Shown: piece by piece, positions 12,101-22,610 of the stretch | Numbering within the stretch: the first letter of the stretch is position 1 | How the letters are laid out: every line of letters starts with the position of its first letter | Assembly: GCA_000711775.1 (NCBI GenBank) | Contig: ARYC01000825.1 | Coordinates: 35,070-99,069 of the forward strand | DNA: 64,000 nucleotides | Source: Oxytricha trifallax | Lineage: Eukaryota > Ciliophora > Spirotrichea > Sporadotrichida > Oxytrichidae | Reading direction: 5' to 3' | Notes under the pieces: model-generated | What the model saw: only the letters and a program-made list of their open reading frames with translations | Told to the model about the DNA's origin: nothing | Databases searched by the model: none | Position numbers and translations under genes: made by a program

Positions 12101-14949
12101 GATAGCAAAAATTAATTTTCATGATTAGCAACTTGATTCGTTAAGTCTTTCAAAGTTGAAATTAATATTATTTTAGCTTTCTTGGTAGTAAACAAAGTAA
12201 CTAAATCGCTTAGTTCAAGATCTAAGTCAAGCCATTCTATAATCCATTTTAAATAAAGCGATTTCAATGGGTTTAGCTAATTAACTTTTCAGTAAGTTGT
12301 ATATTGGCATAAATCAATTATTTGTTGAGGTTAGAGACACTGCAATCAAATAAGCACTAGATTGGTGACAATATATATATCAAGTTAAACCTAGTTGTAC
12401 TAAGTGAAAGCTTTGAGTATTTAAAATTCTTGAAAAAAAGACTATACCTTCCAATATTATTTTATAAAATAAGCTTTTTAATATAAAGAATTCTAATTTG
12501 TAAAGAAGACATTATTAATGATAGGTATCATGTGATTAAGTTCATTGATGATTACTTTGAAGTTATTGAGAGCTATTTAATAATTGATTTTGATTATTAG
12601 TTTTATATTAATATAATATAAGAGCAATTATAATTTGCTCTTTGATTTGATTTTTTCCGTCATTTAATATAATTAATATGAATGTAAATTGTGGAAATGA
12701 TATGATACTTTGAGAAATAAAAAATAACAAAGTGAGAAGAAAGTAACTAATACTGTCTATATCTCTAAAATTAATAAGATTTTCAAGAGATCAAATGAAT
12801 AAAAATGAAAAAGGTTAATGAACTACCTGCTAAACAAGATTATAGAATTATGCTGAAACTCAATCATGGATTGTAAGCTTTACAAAAATGATAAAGTATT
12901 TAAATGTATTAAATGAATAAAAGTCAATTTTCACATAGAAATTTTCATAACCTTCCTCTTCCCCTCTTAATCATTTTATATTGTAAGAATTGTAAATAGA
13001 AATTTGCAAAACTTCTATTGTTATATCATAAATTATAAATTTCATTCATTCTTGAATAATTTTTACTTTATCAGACTACTATAATTTTACAGTACGATAT
13101 CGAGTTAAAATCTTCAGAGCAATTTAATTAATTTATTAACTCAATCAAATAAGGTATTTAATATGATCAACTAGCTAATAGTAACAATAAAAAAATGATA
13201 AAAAGAATAGAACTTTTTTTTACATATTATTATATTATAAATTCTAATGAAAATTTGTTCTTTTTAAGCAATTAAATGATTTAAATTAACATATTAAAAT
13301 ATAACTTAAATACTAGAGAAAGCAGAACATGTAGTTTAAGATGGACTTAACTAGCTACATTTAGAATTAATAAATTCGAAACCTATAAAAAAACAATTGG
13401 AACAATTAGAATTGTAAAAAATCCTCCATAAAGCACAGCAATTAGTCATGACGAATTATAAGCATAACCCTAAGCAAATTTTATAAAAGAACTAGAGTGA
13501 ATATTTCATCTTAAATTGGATGCATTTCAGCTCATCCAATTTATTTTCTATATATCATTTAGTTTATTTCTATTAGTGCAATAACTAGTCGTCAAATTTA
13601 TTGTCATCATTATCGTAACTTCAGGGCATATCATACTTTTAGATTCTAAAGCCACTTCATATTTATAAAATTTAAATGATCTTTTTGCAACAACCATATT
13701 GTTATATTGTGATTTAGGTTATTATTAAAATTATTTACATATTTATAAGATTCACTATATAATAACAATATTTTTAATTTGAATCACTAATAATTAAAGA
13801 CGTTATTAAGTAGATTTATATAAAAAATAAATTATAATTAATATAATATTTTGCATCTTCGGAGATGATTTAACAAGATTGATATTGATAAGTATTTTTT
13901 AACCTATAAATTTCAATTATTGTATTTTATTTATTTGTGGTATTATTTTATATATATATTAATTGATATTCCTTATAATTTCTTCATATTAAAAATATCT
14001 TTTAAAAACTTTGTATTATTTATTAAAGTTTAATACAAATTGATTGGTAAAAAAAGCCATATCATCTATTTTTAATGTTTATTATCAACACTTTATAAAT
14101 GTTTCAAATCTATTTATAAGTTTTTGCATTAGACTAACTTGCAAATACTACTTAATTAATTTATGTTAAAAAATGCCATAATAAACACATGTAATTTTTT
14201 TAAAATTACATGAAAAAATTCCTACTGTAATTAAATTTTTTAAGTATGAAAGCATTTATTTATTCCAAATTAAAATTGAAAAAAAGTAATACATAATAAA
14301 ATAATTAATTTTAATATTTTAAATAGCAATCTCTCTAGCTTTTAAAGCAGCCTTTCATTTATAAGATACGAAGAAATTTAGAACTTTTAGAAGATATTCC
14401 ATAATAATTATCATACTATTAGGTGTTTAAAATTTATTATTTACTGTATGTTAATTCTTCAGTAACTAAAATATGATATTTGTGTAAAAAATTCGTGACC
14501 TATGTAAACTTTTGCTTAAATTAATTTAGGATAATATTTATTTGTTAAAACAAAGCTTTACTAGAATTACAGCAAATTGCAGAAACAAATTAAAAAGAAA
14601 TGGATAATTCTATCTAAATAGATATAAATAATAGAAATTAAATGTTGTGTGCTATTTCAAAAAAAATACTTGGTTAAAATGCTAATATCAAACCAAAATA
14701 AAATTTGAAAATTAATAACCTAAATTAATATATAAATTTTTACGATTTATATTATAATAGAGTAAATTTTTTTTATTTGAAAGTTTTAATAAGTTAAATT
14801 TAAGTTTGAAATTATTAATATTATTATAGATATTTGGTTGTTTGTTGATTTGTGATGGAAGATATAATAATAAGAGCCTAGTGATTAAAACGAAAAGGAA
14901 CCAAATTTTTTAATATAGTATTTAAGACTATTAATTTGTTAAATCATTC
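9191..14949. other. Long AT-rich germline stretch without a recognisable gene
   Basis: About 5.7 kb of A/T-dominated sequence with no coding island I could follow. It contains an (AT)n run at 10814-10832. A small GC-richer patch near 9900-10030 gives short protein-like peptides, but in no consistent frame. Confidence 0.5.
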
Positions 14950-16000
14950 TTAAATTTTATTCCTAACTGCCACTAATGGCGACTGAAAAGTCTTAGCCTA
15001 TACATCCCTAGTAAAGAGGAGGGCATGGATGCTCTATGACTTGCCCAGTGCCACGACTGCATATGATGGTGTGGCAGGAGGGTCGTCAGCAGGCAACAGT
15101 GTAAGGATGGAACAAAGCCATCATATAGTAGTACTCTCCCTTGATTGTCACTCCATTTACATTCTTCTAAACCCAAAGCAGCCAGAGAAAACCAATGGCT
15201 TCATATCGTCCAATAATCAAGTGACCATCTCTAGCAAGACTGACAATACAAGGGACTCTTTAAACAGGTGAGAGACAAGGCTAGTCTATTACAAGTAGTC
15301 TTTGGTGCATTGTGGGCTTGAAAAGAAAGATGTGCCAACTTCATTAGGACTGATACTAATAGTTTTAAGCGCAAGAACTTAATGAGTAATAGCGATGAAA
15401 AGTCTTGTATTCGCTGCTTCCTACCTATTGATCAACTTCTAATATATTATCATGTAAGGCTGTTGCCTTTAATGTGAAGAAGTCATTTAAGAGATCTGAA
15501 GACCCTGAATGGATGGGAACCCCATTGATTATGTTGCCAACGAGTGCAGCGCGCACGCTAAATTGCTTCAGGATCCTCTTGCCCCCTATTAGCAACTGCT
15601 TTGCGTCCTCATTGAAGTCCTCTTGATACAATGAGAAATCCAAAACGCATCATAAACTACAACATAGAGAATAGCGGTCAGTCTAGAATGGAAAAGGGCA
15701 GCATGCTAAAGAGATTGACAGGTTTGACAGTTATGATCTTCTTTCCATGTCCCGAATCCATCAGCACCTAATGTGTAAGCCATCGCTTTAGGAAACTCAA
15801 ACGGCCTTTTGGGAAACACTGATGCATGATTATCTCGGCACCTAGAGGAGATGTCTGAGTCGGAAGTTTCACTGTCGTGAGATAGCTTCCGCTTCCACGT
15901 ATAGTGCCACTGGTCGCCCCCTATTTCGAAGATTCGTCCCTTAATTCAACTGCAATACTGGAAGTAAAGAATGCCGAAAGGCCAATGCCTAGACTGGCTG
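14950..16000 (-). pseudogene. GC-rich gene island (MDS-like), unrecognised protein, several frame breaks
   Basis: This island is much richer in G and C than its flanks, as MDSs are. On the minus strand, coding-like blocks follow in order: SLGIGLSAFFTSSIAVELRD (a possible membrane segment) and TVKLPTQTSPLGAEIIMHQC near 15960-15750; MDFSLYQEDFNEDAKQLLIG through SSDLLNDFFTLKATALHDN at 15643-15425; RDGHLIIGRYEAIGF and NGVTIKGEYYYMMALFHPY near 15240-15110; and PSYAVVALGKSQSIHALLF near 15070. Consecutive blocks lie in different frames without visible AT-rich spacers, so small deletions or assembly indels are likely. I do not recognise the family. The next island to the right is on the opposite strand. 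Confidence 0.5.
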
Positions 16001-16085
16001 CCAATAATGATTAACACAATACGCAAGGGATTCAGAATCAAATATCTATTTGGTGGCAAATGAAGAATACTAGCCCATGCTCATA

Positions 16086-17142
16086 ACCAGAGCTAATGGT
16101 GACAGTATGCTTTCACTTGAGGCAATCATGGAGGTTCGAGATATGGGGTTCGGAATGAACATGGATGAGACTGATATCGAAAAGATGTTTAAGTCTGTGG
16201 ATATTGAAGGAAATTTATTCATTGACTACTCTGGCTCGTCTTTGCTACTATGAATGAGACTTATAAGTCAAAATAGTATAATAATTCGAAATAAGAAAAC
16301 CCTAAAATACAAGAACTTATATAAATATTATAAACTTGAATAATTTTTATAATTTAATTTAAGAAATTAATTAGATATATTTGATTATTATATTTATATG
16401 GGACCAAGTTGTGAAAGTTTTATATTTTTGCTAATTGGCCCCATTTTTCTTATATTAAAATAAAATAAAATAAATTCAAATTGGTGACTTGAAATTTCAT
16501 TAAGTTTCTATTAATATTAAATGATATTTATTCGTGCTTATTTATTTCAAATATAATAATTATGTAATTCTTAAAATTAGATTAGTTTTTAAAATTTATT
16601 GTTTTATTCGGAGTTAATATATAGTTTACTCTTTTACTATTACTATGAGTAAATGAAATTTAAATTTAGTAGAAAAGTAATTACATTATTAATAATAATT
16701 TTTTAAAAATTCATTTAAAATAATAATTAAAACAAATTAATATAATTATTGGGACTAAGTAGTAAAAATAAATTAATTTTGCTACTTGATTCCAAAGTAA
16801 TATTTAAAAATACTAAAAATTAATCAAATTTATTTAATAATTTTATAATACTCATTTAATCTTGCCTTTATAAAGTTATATATATATTCCAGATTTTCTT
16901 TCTATTTTGACTGAGTCTCCGTACAAACGAGATGCTCCAACAGGCCTTCAGAATGCTCGAAAAGAATTGCAGCGGCTTCATCTCACTGAGGAAATCAAGG
17001 AAATTCTAGGTTTTGGGAAGACTATCTAAGAATCAGCTTTCAATGACATTATCAATCAATTCGTTGCTAATGGAGAGGGCCAGATTTCCTTCGAAGAATA
17101 CTTACACATGATGCAAAATTAAAACTAAGATGCATAGTAAAA
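16086..17142 (+). pseudogene. Calcium-dependent protein kinase-like EF-hand region, interrupted and frameshifted
   Basis: The left part encodes two EF-hand units: ANGDSMLSLEAIMEVRDMGF, then DIEKMFKSVDIEGNLFIDYS, then (after a 1-base shift) FATMNETYKSK. The right part encodes NEMLQQAFRMLEKNCSGFIS, then EEIKEILGFGKTIQESAFND and ANGEGQISFEEYLHMM. Order and wording are those of the C-terminal calmodulin-like domain of CDPKs, which bind Ca2+ and release kinase autoinhibition. Several Ca ligands are replaced (for example LEKNCSG where DxDGSG is usual). An AT-rich spacer of about 620 bp separates the parts, and at least two frameshifts break the frame. The kinase domain is not next to it. Confidence 0.65.
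16284..16908. other. AT-rich spacer splitting the CDPK-like gene; IES-like
   Basis: Very AT-rich sequence lies exactly between two halves of one gene, the expected arrangement for an internal eliminated sequence (or a long intron). A short repeat AGTC occurs near both ends (CTTATAAGTC on the left, TGAGTCTCC on the right) and could be a pointer. That is too short to be sure. Confidence 0.5.
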
Positions 17143-17837
17143 CTTAATATGTTATTATTTAATGCATTTCATCATCACCTTCACTTATTTCAACAATCTT
17201 TTCTTTAGCTATTTTATATTAACATTAGTTAATTTTCATTTTTTCTGATTATTACAGATCTATCACTTCATTTCACATATTCTACAATATTATATTAATT
17301 TAATATTGAACCATAATTTAAACCTTAAAAAATACATGAATGAATACTATTTTGATTACTCAAATTTAAGCGATGAAAAAGTATAAAACGTTACAAAATA
17401 TGAACCCAATATGAAATAAAATAAAGAAAACAGCAATAATCATTCGATAAAAAAAGGAAGCATAATTGGCTTTGATGCAATGAAATTAAAATAATTAATG
17501 TTAGATTTTTTTTATAAACTCAGATAGTTTTATCATATTTTTTTTCTTTATTTAAATATAGCATTAACTAACTATATAGGAGGGAGAAGGTTGCTATAGA
17601 ATTTAATTTTGAAGCGAAGATGTAACTGCCCTGTAATTTTATAATTTAATCAGAACAAATATAAATAAATTACAACTAATAATTATTATTTATTTTCTGA
17701 CGATATATCTTAATGAGGACAAATTTAACATACCATAAATTTACACAAAACATACTAACTAAATAATGACCGGTATTGAACTACAAATAAAACTAGAGAA
17801 AAATTTCATTTGCAAAATTTAATAAAACCTTAACAAT

Positions 17838-17931
17838 CAAAATCCCAAAACTTTTTCAGTAGTTTGATTGAGTTTTTTATTGATAAAAGTAGACTATTAG
17901 AGCATACTTTATTAGGGTTTATATAGGGGTT
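17838..17931. repeat. Terminal inverted repeat, left
   Basis: Reads caaaatcccaaaac, then tttgattgag, attgataaaagtag, and tactttattagggttt. It is inverted at 22442-22538 with a few mismatches. Confidence 0.9.
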
Positions 17932-17960
17932 CAGTGTTTAAATATTAGTAATTTAAGTGA

Positions 17961-19013
17961 GTATATGCTGGTTTGGGGTCAGTTTATGACAGTGAGTATA
18001 TAGATTTATTGTTTAAATTGCGATATGGCTGTAATGACTATGATGATCAACTCAGACCTATTCTAGATTACACATATTTAGCAAGGCTACTCCATAAATC
18101 TCCTGCTACTGTTAGATCTCATTGTCTATTAGCATTGAATTTAAAGAGATATCAACTTAATACTAAGCCTAAGAGACCCTTAAAGTTTTAGCAGCATTAT
18201 ATCGATTATCTTATTAATGATAAGACTCTTAAATACTGGCCTCACTTCTCTCTGGCCTAGAGAGCTGTGATGTTTCATCGCCAATTTCCTGAGCTTCACA
18301 TCTCTGCTTAATCTATAGCGAACATATATAAAAAGAATGGAATATCTTACAAGACAGTCAATCGCATTAAGAGAGTGATTGACTTTAATGTTCCATTTTA
18401 TAAGGATAATTTAAATTATATATTCGATTAAATGCAGAGGGCTATTACTAATAACATTAAGTTCATACACGCTGATGAGGCAGTATTCACGTTTAATACC
18501 TTCATATCAAGGTCTTGGTATAAAAGATATAGCAACATTGAAGTATATGATTAAAAGGTTAAGGTTTAAACTCATGCTATACTTGGTGGAATAAGCGAAG
18601 ATAATGGCCTCGAGACTTATGTTATCCACCCTCGCTCAATAAAGACCGAATAGTACATAAAGATCTTGTAATAACTCAGAGATAAGTACGTGGACGAAGA
18701 GATTATTCTGTTTGTAGATAACTTATCTGTCCACAAAACTAAAGACACAAGGAAGGAATATGAAAGATTGAACATAAAACCTGTATTTAATGTTCCCTAA
18801 AGTCCTCAGCTCCATGGAATTGAATTATATTGGGTGTTATTGAAAGGCCACTACAAGAAACTTCTACTCTATCATTTGATGCACGATTTGAAGATAGTTA
18901 CAGTAGAATTTATTAAGAGTGCTGCTAAAAGTTTCAGTGATGATAAAGCTAAATTATTCGCAAGAGAAGGGAAATTTTGTGTATATAAATAAGTTTTAGA
19001 TTTAAACGAATGA
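17961..19013 (+). CDS. TBE transposase, Tc1/IS630-like DD34E, open throughout
   Basis: 350 codons with TAA/TAG as Gln and TGA as stop, about 42 kDa as in known TBE transposases. The N-terminal helix-turn-helix-like part has LARLLHKSPATVRSHCL. The catalytic triad is Asp172 (FIHADEAVF), Asp253 (ILFVDNLSVHK) and Glu288 (SPQLHGIELYW), with 34 residues between the second Asp and the Glu, as in Tc1-type enzymes. It ends KQVLDLNE. No ATG lies in frame at the start; the frame opens after TGA at 17960, and an ATG at 17965 is off by one base, so the first residues may be damaged. It ends 6 bp before the convergent 22-kDa-type ORF. An open frame beside two broken partner ORFs hints at selection or recent activity. 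Confidence 0.9.
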
Positions 19014-19019
19014 ATAAGT

Positions 19020-19804
19020 TCACATATTAAATTTGTCCGTAAAGGGATTTGGCTTCTCTATCTTTTCTTAATGCTTGCTTGGGCCTATGTTTCTTCTCTT
19101 AGTGCCAGCTCCTGCACCTATGTTCATTTCTCTGACTTTTATAAATCTTTGACAGAGTCTCTTACTCAATTCATGCTTTACTTGTGATTTTTCTCTCTAT
19201 TTAATTTGCTACGCTCTTTCATCAAGTGAATAGCGGTTCCAGGTTTTTCTATAAAGTTAGAAGGCTAAGCTTACTTGAGATGAAAGGATGCTTTTGAAGT
19301 TCCTAGAGCCAGGTCTCGCTGATTTTAATACCTTGCTTCTCTTTTTCTTCAGGATAGTTGCTGTAGCGTTTCTTGTGAGCTTCTTAAATTACTTCATTTA
19401 AGTACTCAGTTATCAGAGTTCCAAGAACACCAAAGAATAAGTTTCTCTTTTGGCAACTTATTACAAAGTTGCAGCTTAGATGGAAGGCAAAGAGCAACAT
19501 CTGGATCAGTCATAGCATCATTATATAGATTTGTTACTGATATTTCAGGGTAGTTAGGTATCTCTATCATCTTTATTTTATTAGTCTTAAATGCTTTTTT
19601 ATCTTCGCTTAGCAAAGCTTTTAAAAACGAGATTTTAGTTTCTTCCTGGGTTAGCAAGAACAATCCAACTATGGTTAATTTATTAGTATTTGTTAAAAAC
19701 TTACCTTGCTATACCAAATATCTATATAGGTCCTCTTTACATCGAAATTTTTCTATTAAATCTTGAGATTAAATTCTCTTTATTGCATCATTCATAGACT
19801 CCAT
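19020..19804 (-). pseudogene. TBE 22-kDa-type ORF with two frameshifts
   Basis: Starts MESMNDAIKRIQSQD. The core motif IPNYPEISVTNLYNDAMTD is shared with the copy at 42817-43526 (IQNYPEISVTNLYEDAM). The frame slips near 19437, where the other copy reads FGVLGTL, and again near 19285. The C-terminal part reads KTWNRYSLDERAQQIKQRE, then NIGAGAGTKRRNIG, ending NPFTDKFNM and TGA. It is charged, with no membrane segment and no recognised catalytic motif; function is unknown. It converges with the transposase gene. Confidence 0.75.
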
Positions 19805-20028
19805 CTTGCCTCCTCTTTCTAGAAATTTTAATGAAATTTAAAATTATGGATATCAATTCTACGATATTTAAATCTTACTACTAAATATAGAGGACCTACT
19901 AGGAGTCAACCTTGAAAAGATATGAGGAGAAGCATTGAAAACTTGCTTCAAGTTTCACAGATTGATTTCCATTTTTATCAATCTATCTCGATTAAATTGC
20001 TCCTAATAATGTTTAATTATTTTAAAAG

Positions 20029-20069
20029 GTCCTCCAAATTAAGTTCAAACTTGATTTGGAGGACCTCCT
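20029..20069. repeat. Strong hairpin, AGGTCCTCCAAAT arms
   Basis: An 18-bp stem with one mismatch around a 4-5 base loop. Related AGGAC/TCCT words recur at 19887 and 20060-20073. It lies in the spacer between the 22-kDa-type ORF and the kinase ORF, where the other TBEs carry GTACC palindromes; a regulatory or protein-binding role is possible but unproven. Confidence 0.7.
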
Positions 20070-20090
20070 AAAGAAAAACAAAACTTCATT

Positions 20091-20758
20091 AGGAGTATTT
20101 TGTGTGTTTAATGATTTAAGAATCAAATAAATTTATCATTCACTAATTAATACCAAAATCAAACCATCAATCTTAGTCGTGACGTAGACGTATCTGAATG
20201 AGTTGAAGTGGCAGTTGTGAAGTAGAAAACTCCGAAAAAACCATTCTCGCTATCACCTAGTCTTCACCTGAAATCAAGATGTCACCCAGATTTTAACCTG
20301 GGGACAGAGCTCGTAGGATCCTACCAGAGTGACAGAAGATAAAGAAAAACGCATACCGGTCCCACTGCTGCTGGGAAACGTAATCCCTATCCTTTCGCTG
20401 TGGTAGCTTCAGCACCCTAACCCGGTGTGGGAGAAAAATCCTTATCGTTGGCTTCAATGGTTTTCGTTTTCTCATTTTTGAAGGCAGAGCGTACCTTCAT
20501 CCTGCTCCCTATTACCTAGGAAACTGAACTCAAGCCAGGTAACTCATCATTTGCAGGAAAATCCTAGGATCCAGCTCACTCGAAGACTGTACGCTGACGG
20601 ATTGAACCCCGCCGACTGGTCCCTCATGCGTTGCGCCCAGCAAACCCCTACTTGCCCTCGATAGGCCTTAATGTAGTAGAAAGCTCTATTAGAAAATCCT
20701 AAGTGGTTAGTACCACCTACTAATTAACTTTCTAATTTAATAATATAAGGAGTATTTT
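20091..20758. other. GC-rich island between 11-bp direct repeats, inside the TBE
   Basis: AGGAGTATTTT occurs at 20091-20101 and 20748-20758 and frames 646 bp, of which 20160-20690 is about as GC-rich as the gene islands of the window. Several frames look partly coding on the minus strand (MRKRKPLKPTIRIFLPHR at 20475; ISGEDQVIARMVFSEFSTSQ further on), but no frame is convincing throughout and no RNA family (5S rRNA, tRNA) fits. It is probably captured or inserted foreign DNA. The repeats could be a target duplication or a rearrangement pointer. Confidence 0.5.
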
Positions 20759-20932
20759 AATTTACTAAAACGTATTAAATTCTCATAAAATATGTCAACT
20801 TAAAGTCTTATATGCTTATTTAATTTTCTTAACTCTCAGCAAAGAATCTACCAGAGTGTCTTATACTCTACTATAATAAGTTATCTCGGTAGATTTTATC
20901 ATTATTATAATAAAATATATCAGCAAACTAAA

Positions 20933-22377
20933 ATGAGCGTTAATCTTTTGAGAAGATACTTGGGTAAAGTCAATATAAATTATCTTTCCAGCAACCAAGA
21001 AAAGTAGAGACCAGAGACGCTTGTACTCAGTGGAAGCCTACTTATGACAACTTTGACCAGTCTATCTTTGAGATTTAAATATAAGTTAAGTAAGAGGATA
21101 TCAAAGAAGCTGTGCAAATTGAGGAGGAGGTTAAACAACCCGGTATAGAGCATTAATAATTACAAGCCAAAGTTGACTTTTAATGCAAATAATGCAATAA
21201 AGTTTTTCTCTACAAGTCAACTTACAAGAGGCAATGAGAGATATACACAGCGATATGCCTAGGTTATATCTAAAGCATTAAAAGAAGGATGACAAATATA
21301 TCTGTAAGTTCTGTGAGAAGCCATATTCTCATACAAGAGACCTAAAAGTGCACTTAAAGAAAAAGCACAATCAAAGTTTTGACTTTATTCATAAACCTAC
21401 AGGAAAAAGATTCCTATAAAAAAGAAGATCGAGAAATCCTCCTGCCGAGTCTCTTAGAGTTGAGGTATTATGGTAAGTCATAATGAAGAAAGCTGTAAAG
21501 AACTTTCCTGTCTCTGAGATAAATAAAATCATGGTAAAAATTGAGGCGATAAAGATTCCAATCTTAAAAATTATTGACATAGATTCTTGTATTGAAAGCT
21601 AACTTAATATTGAGGATAAAGTAGAGAAGAGAGTCATCACTGATGACTAATATGCATATAAAAAATATCCATCCAATAACTTCCTTGCTGATGGCAAGTT
21701 TTTAATGGAATTTGTTAATGAATATTATACTCTTTAACAAGCAAAGTTTAGAAAATGTAAGCATATTATTTAGCTCGATGCTATACTACTTGGAAAATAT
21801 AATGGTGCATTTAGACTTCCTCTCCTCGAGATTACTTACAGAGAATTTTTATCTGACTTTAGATGCAAAAGATAAATTAATTCAATCGTGCAGCAAATAA
21901 TTGAGGGTATTGAAGGGCTGCACAAACTTGGCTATGTTCATAGAGACTTAAAGCCAGAGAATATTATGATGGACTTTCAACCTCTTAGAGTTTATATTAT
22001 TGATTTCAACATAGCTAAAAAAGTGCAAGTCTCTGCATTAGGAAATGCATACGGTACTCATGGATATTTTCCAGAGAGAGAGAGGACTGGAGAGTGGAGA
22101 CGTTTCATGGGATATCTGGGCTCCAGTATTAATAATAATAGAGAGCGACATGCCAAGAAACGATTACTTTAGCTGCAAGGGTGAGAGAAATTCGAAGTAA
22201 AGAATCAAGCAATACCTCGATAAAAATAAAATAAATGGAGATCTCAGAGAACTTGCACATTCAACTATTATCAAGCCAAGCAAAGAGAACTAAATAACAA
22301 TAGAAACAATCAAACATCAACTGAGAAAGAAAAAATTCAAAGAATTGCTGCATGACTCTTAGCTTATGTTAATGTGA
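20933..22377 (+). pseudogene. TBE zinc-finger/protein-kinase ORF (57-kDa type), frameshifted
   Basis: Two C2H2 zinc fingers come first (FQCKQCNKVFLYKSTYKR near 21178; YICKFCEKPYSHTRDLKVHL near 21300). A protein-kinase domain follows, with [14 protein letters not shown] near 21935 and IIDFNIAKK near 22000, then [10 protein letters not shown] and a basic tail ending DSQLMLM. The DFG motif is DFN. Breaks lie near 21030, 21236 (a base lost in the first finger) and around 22080-22100 between the activation segment and DIW. A protein of this architecture would bind DNA and phosphorylate, but its true role in TBEs is unknown. Confidence 0.8.
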
Positions 22378-22441
22378 AATACTTCAAAAACTCGCCTGTT
22401 ATACTCACTTAAATTACTAATATTTAAACATTAAACAACTA

Positions 22442-22538
22442 CAAAAACCCTAATAAAATCCTAATAAAGAATGCACTAATAATCTACTTTTATCAATCAA
22501 AAACTCAATTAAAATACTGAAAGGGTTTTGGGGTTTCG
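22442..22538. repeat. Terminal inverted repeat, right
   Basis: The inverted partner of 17838-17931, ending gggttttggggtttcg. It abuts ATT and, about 70 bp further on, the SF3-helicase gene. Confidence 0.9.
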
Positions 22539-22610
22539 ATTGTGAAAAGTGTTACATATAATTATTATTGCAATTAATTAAATAAGAGTGATTATTTAAA
22601 TAATATTAAA

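Larger units (their letters stand above)
17838..22538 (+). mobile_element. TBE-like transposon, second family, almost complete
   Basis: Bounded by about 95-bp terminal inverted repeats that begin CAAAATCCCAAAAC (left) and, inverted, CGAAACCCCAAAACCC (right); beyond the telomere-like tip they differ from the other TBE ends in this window. Flanks are AAT (17835-17837) and ATT (22539-22541): both fit ANT but are not identical. The order is transposase (+), 22-kDa-type ORF (-), a spacer with an inserted GC-rich island, then the zinc-finger/kinase ORF (+). Only the transposase frame is intact. Confidence 0.9.

Noticed and set aside
20160..20690. GC-rich island as 5S rRNA, tRNA or other structural RNA
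   Set aside because: No 5S or tRNA consensus; a GGTTCAAT-like word on the minus strand lacks a pairing stem. The nature of the island is left open.
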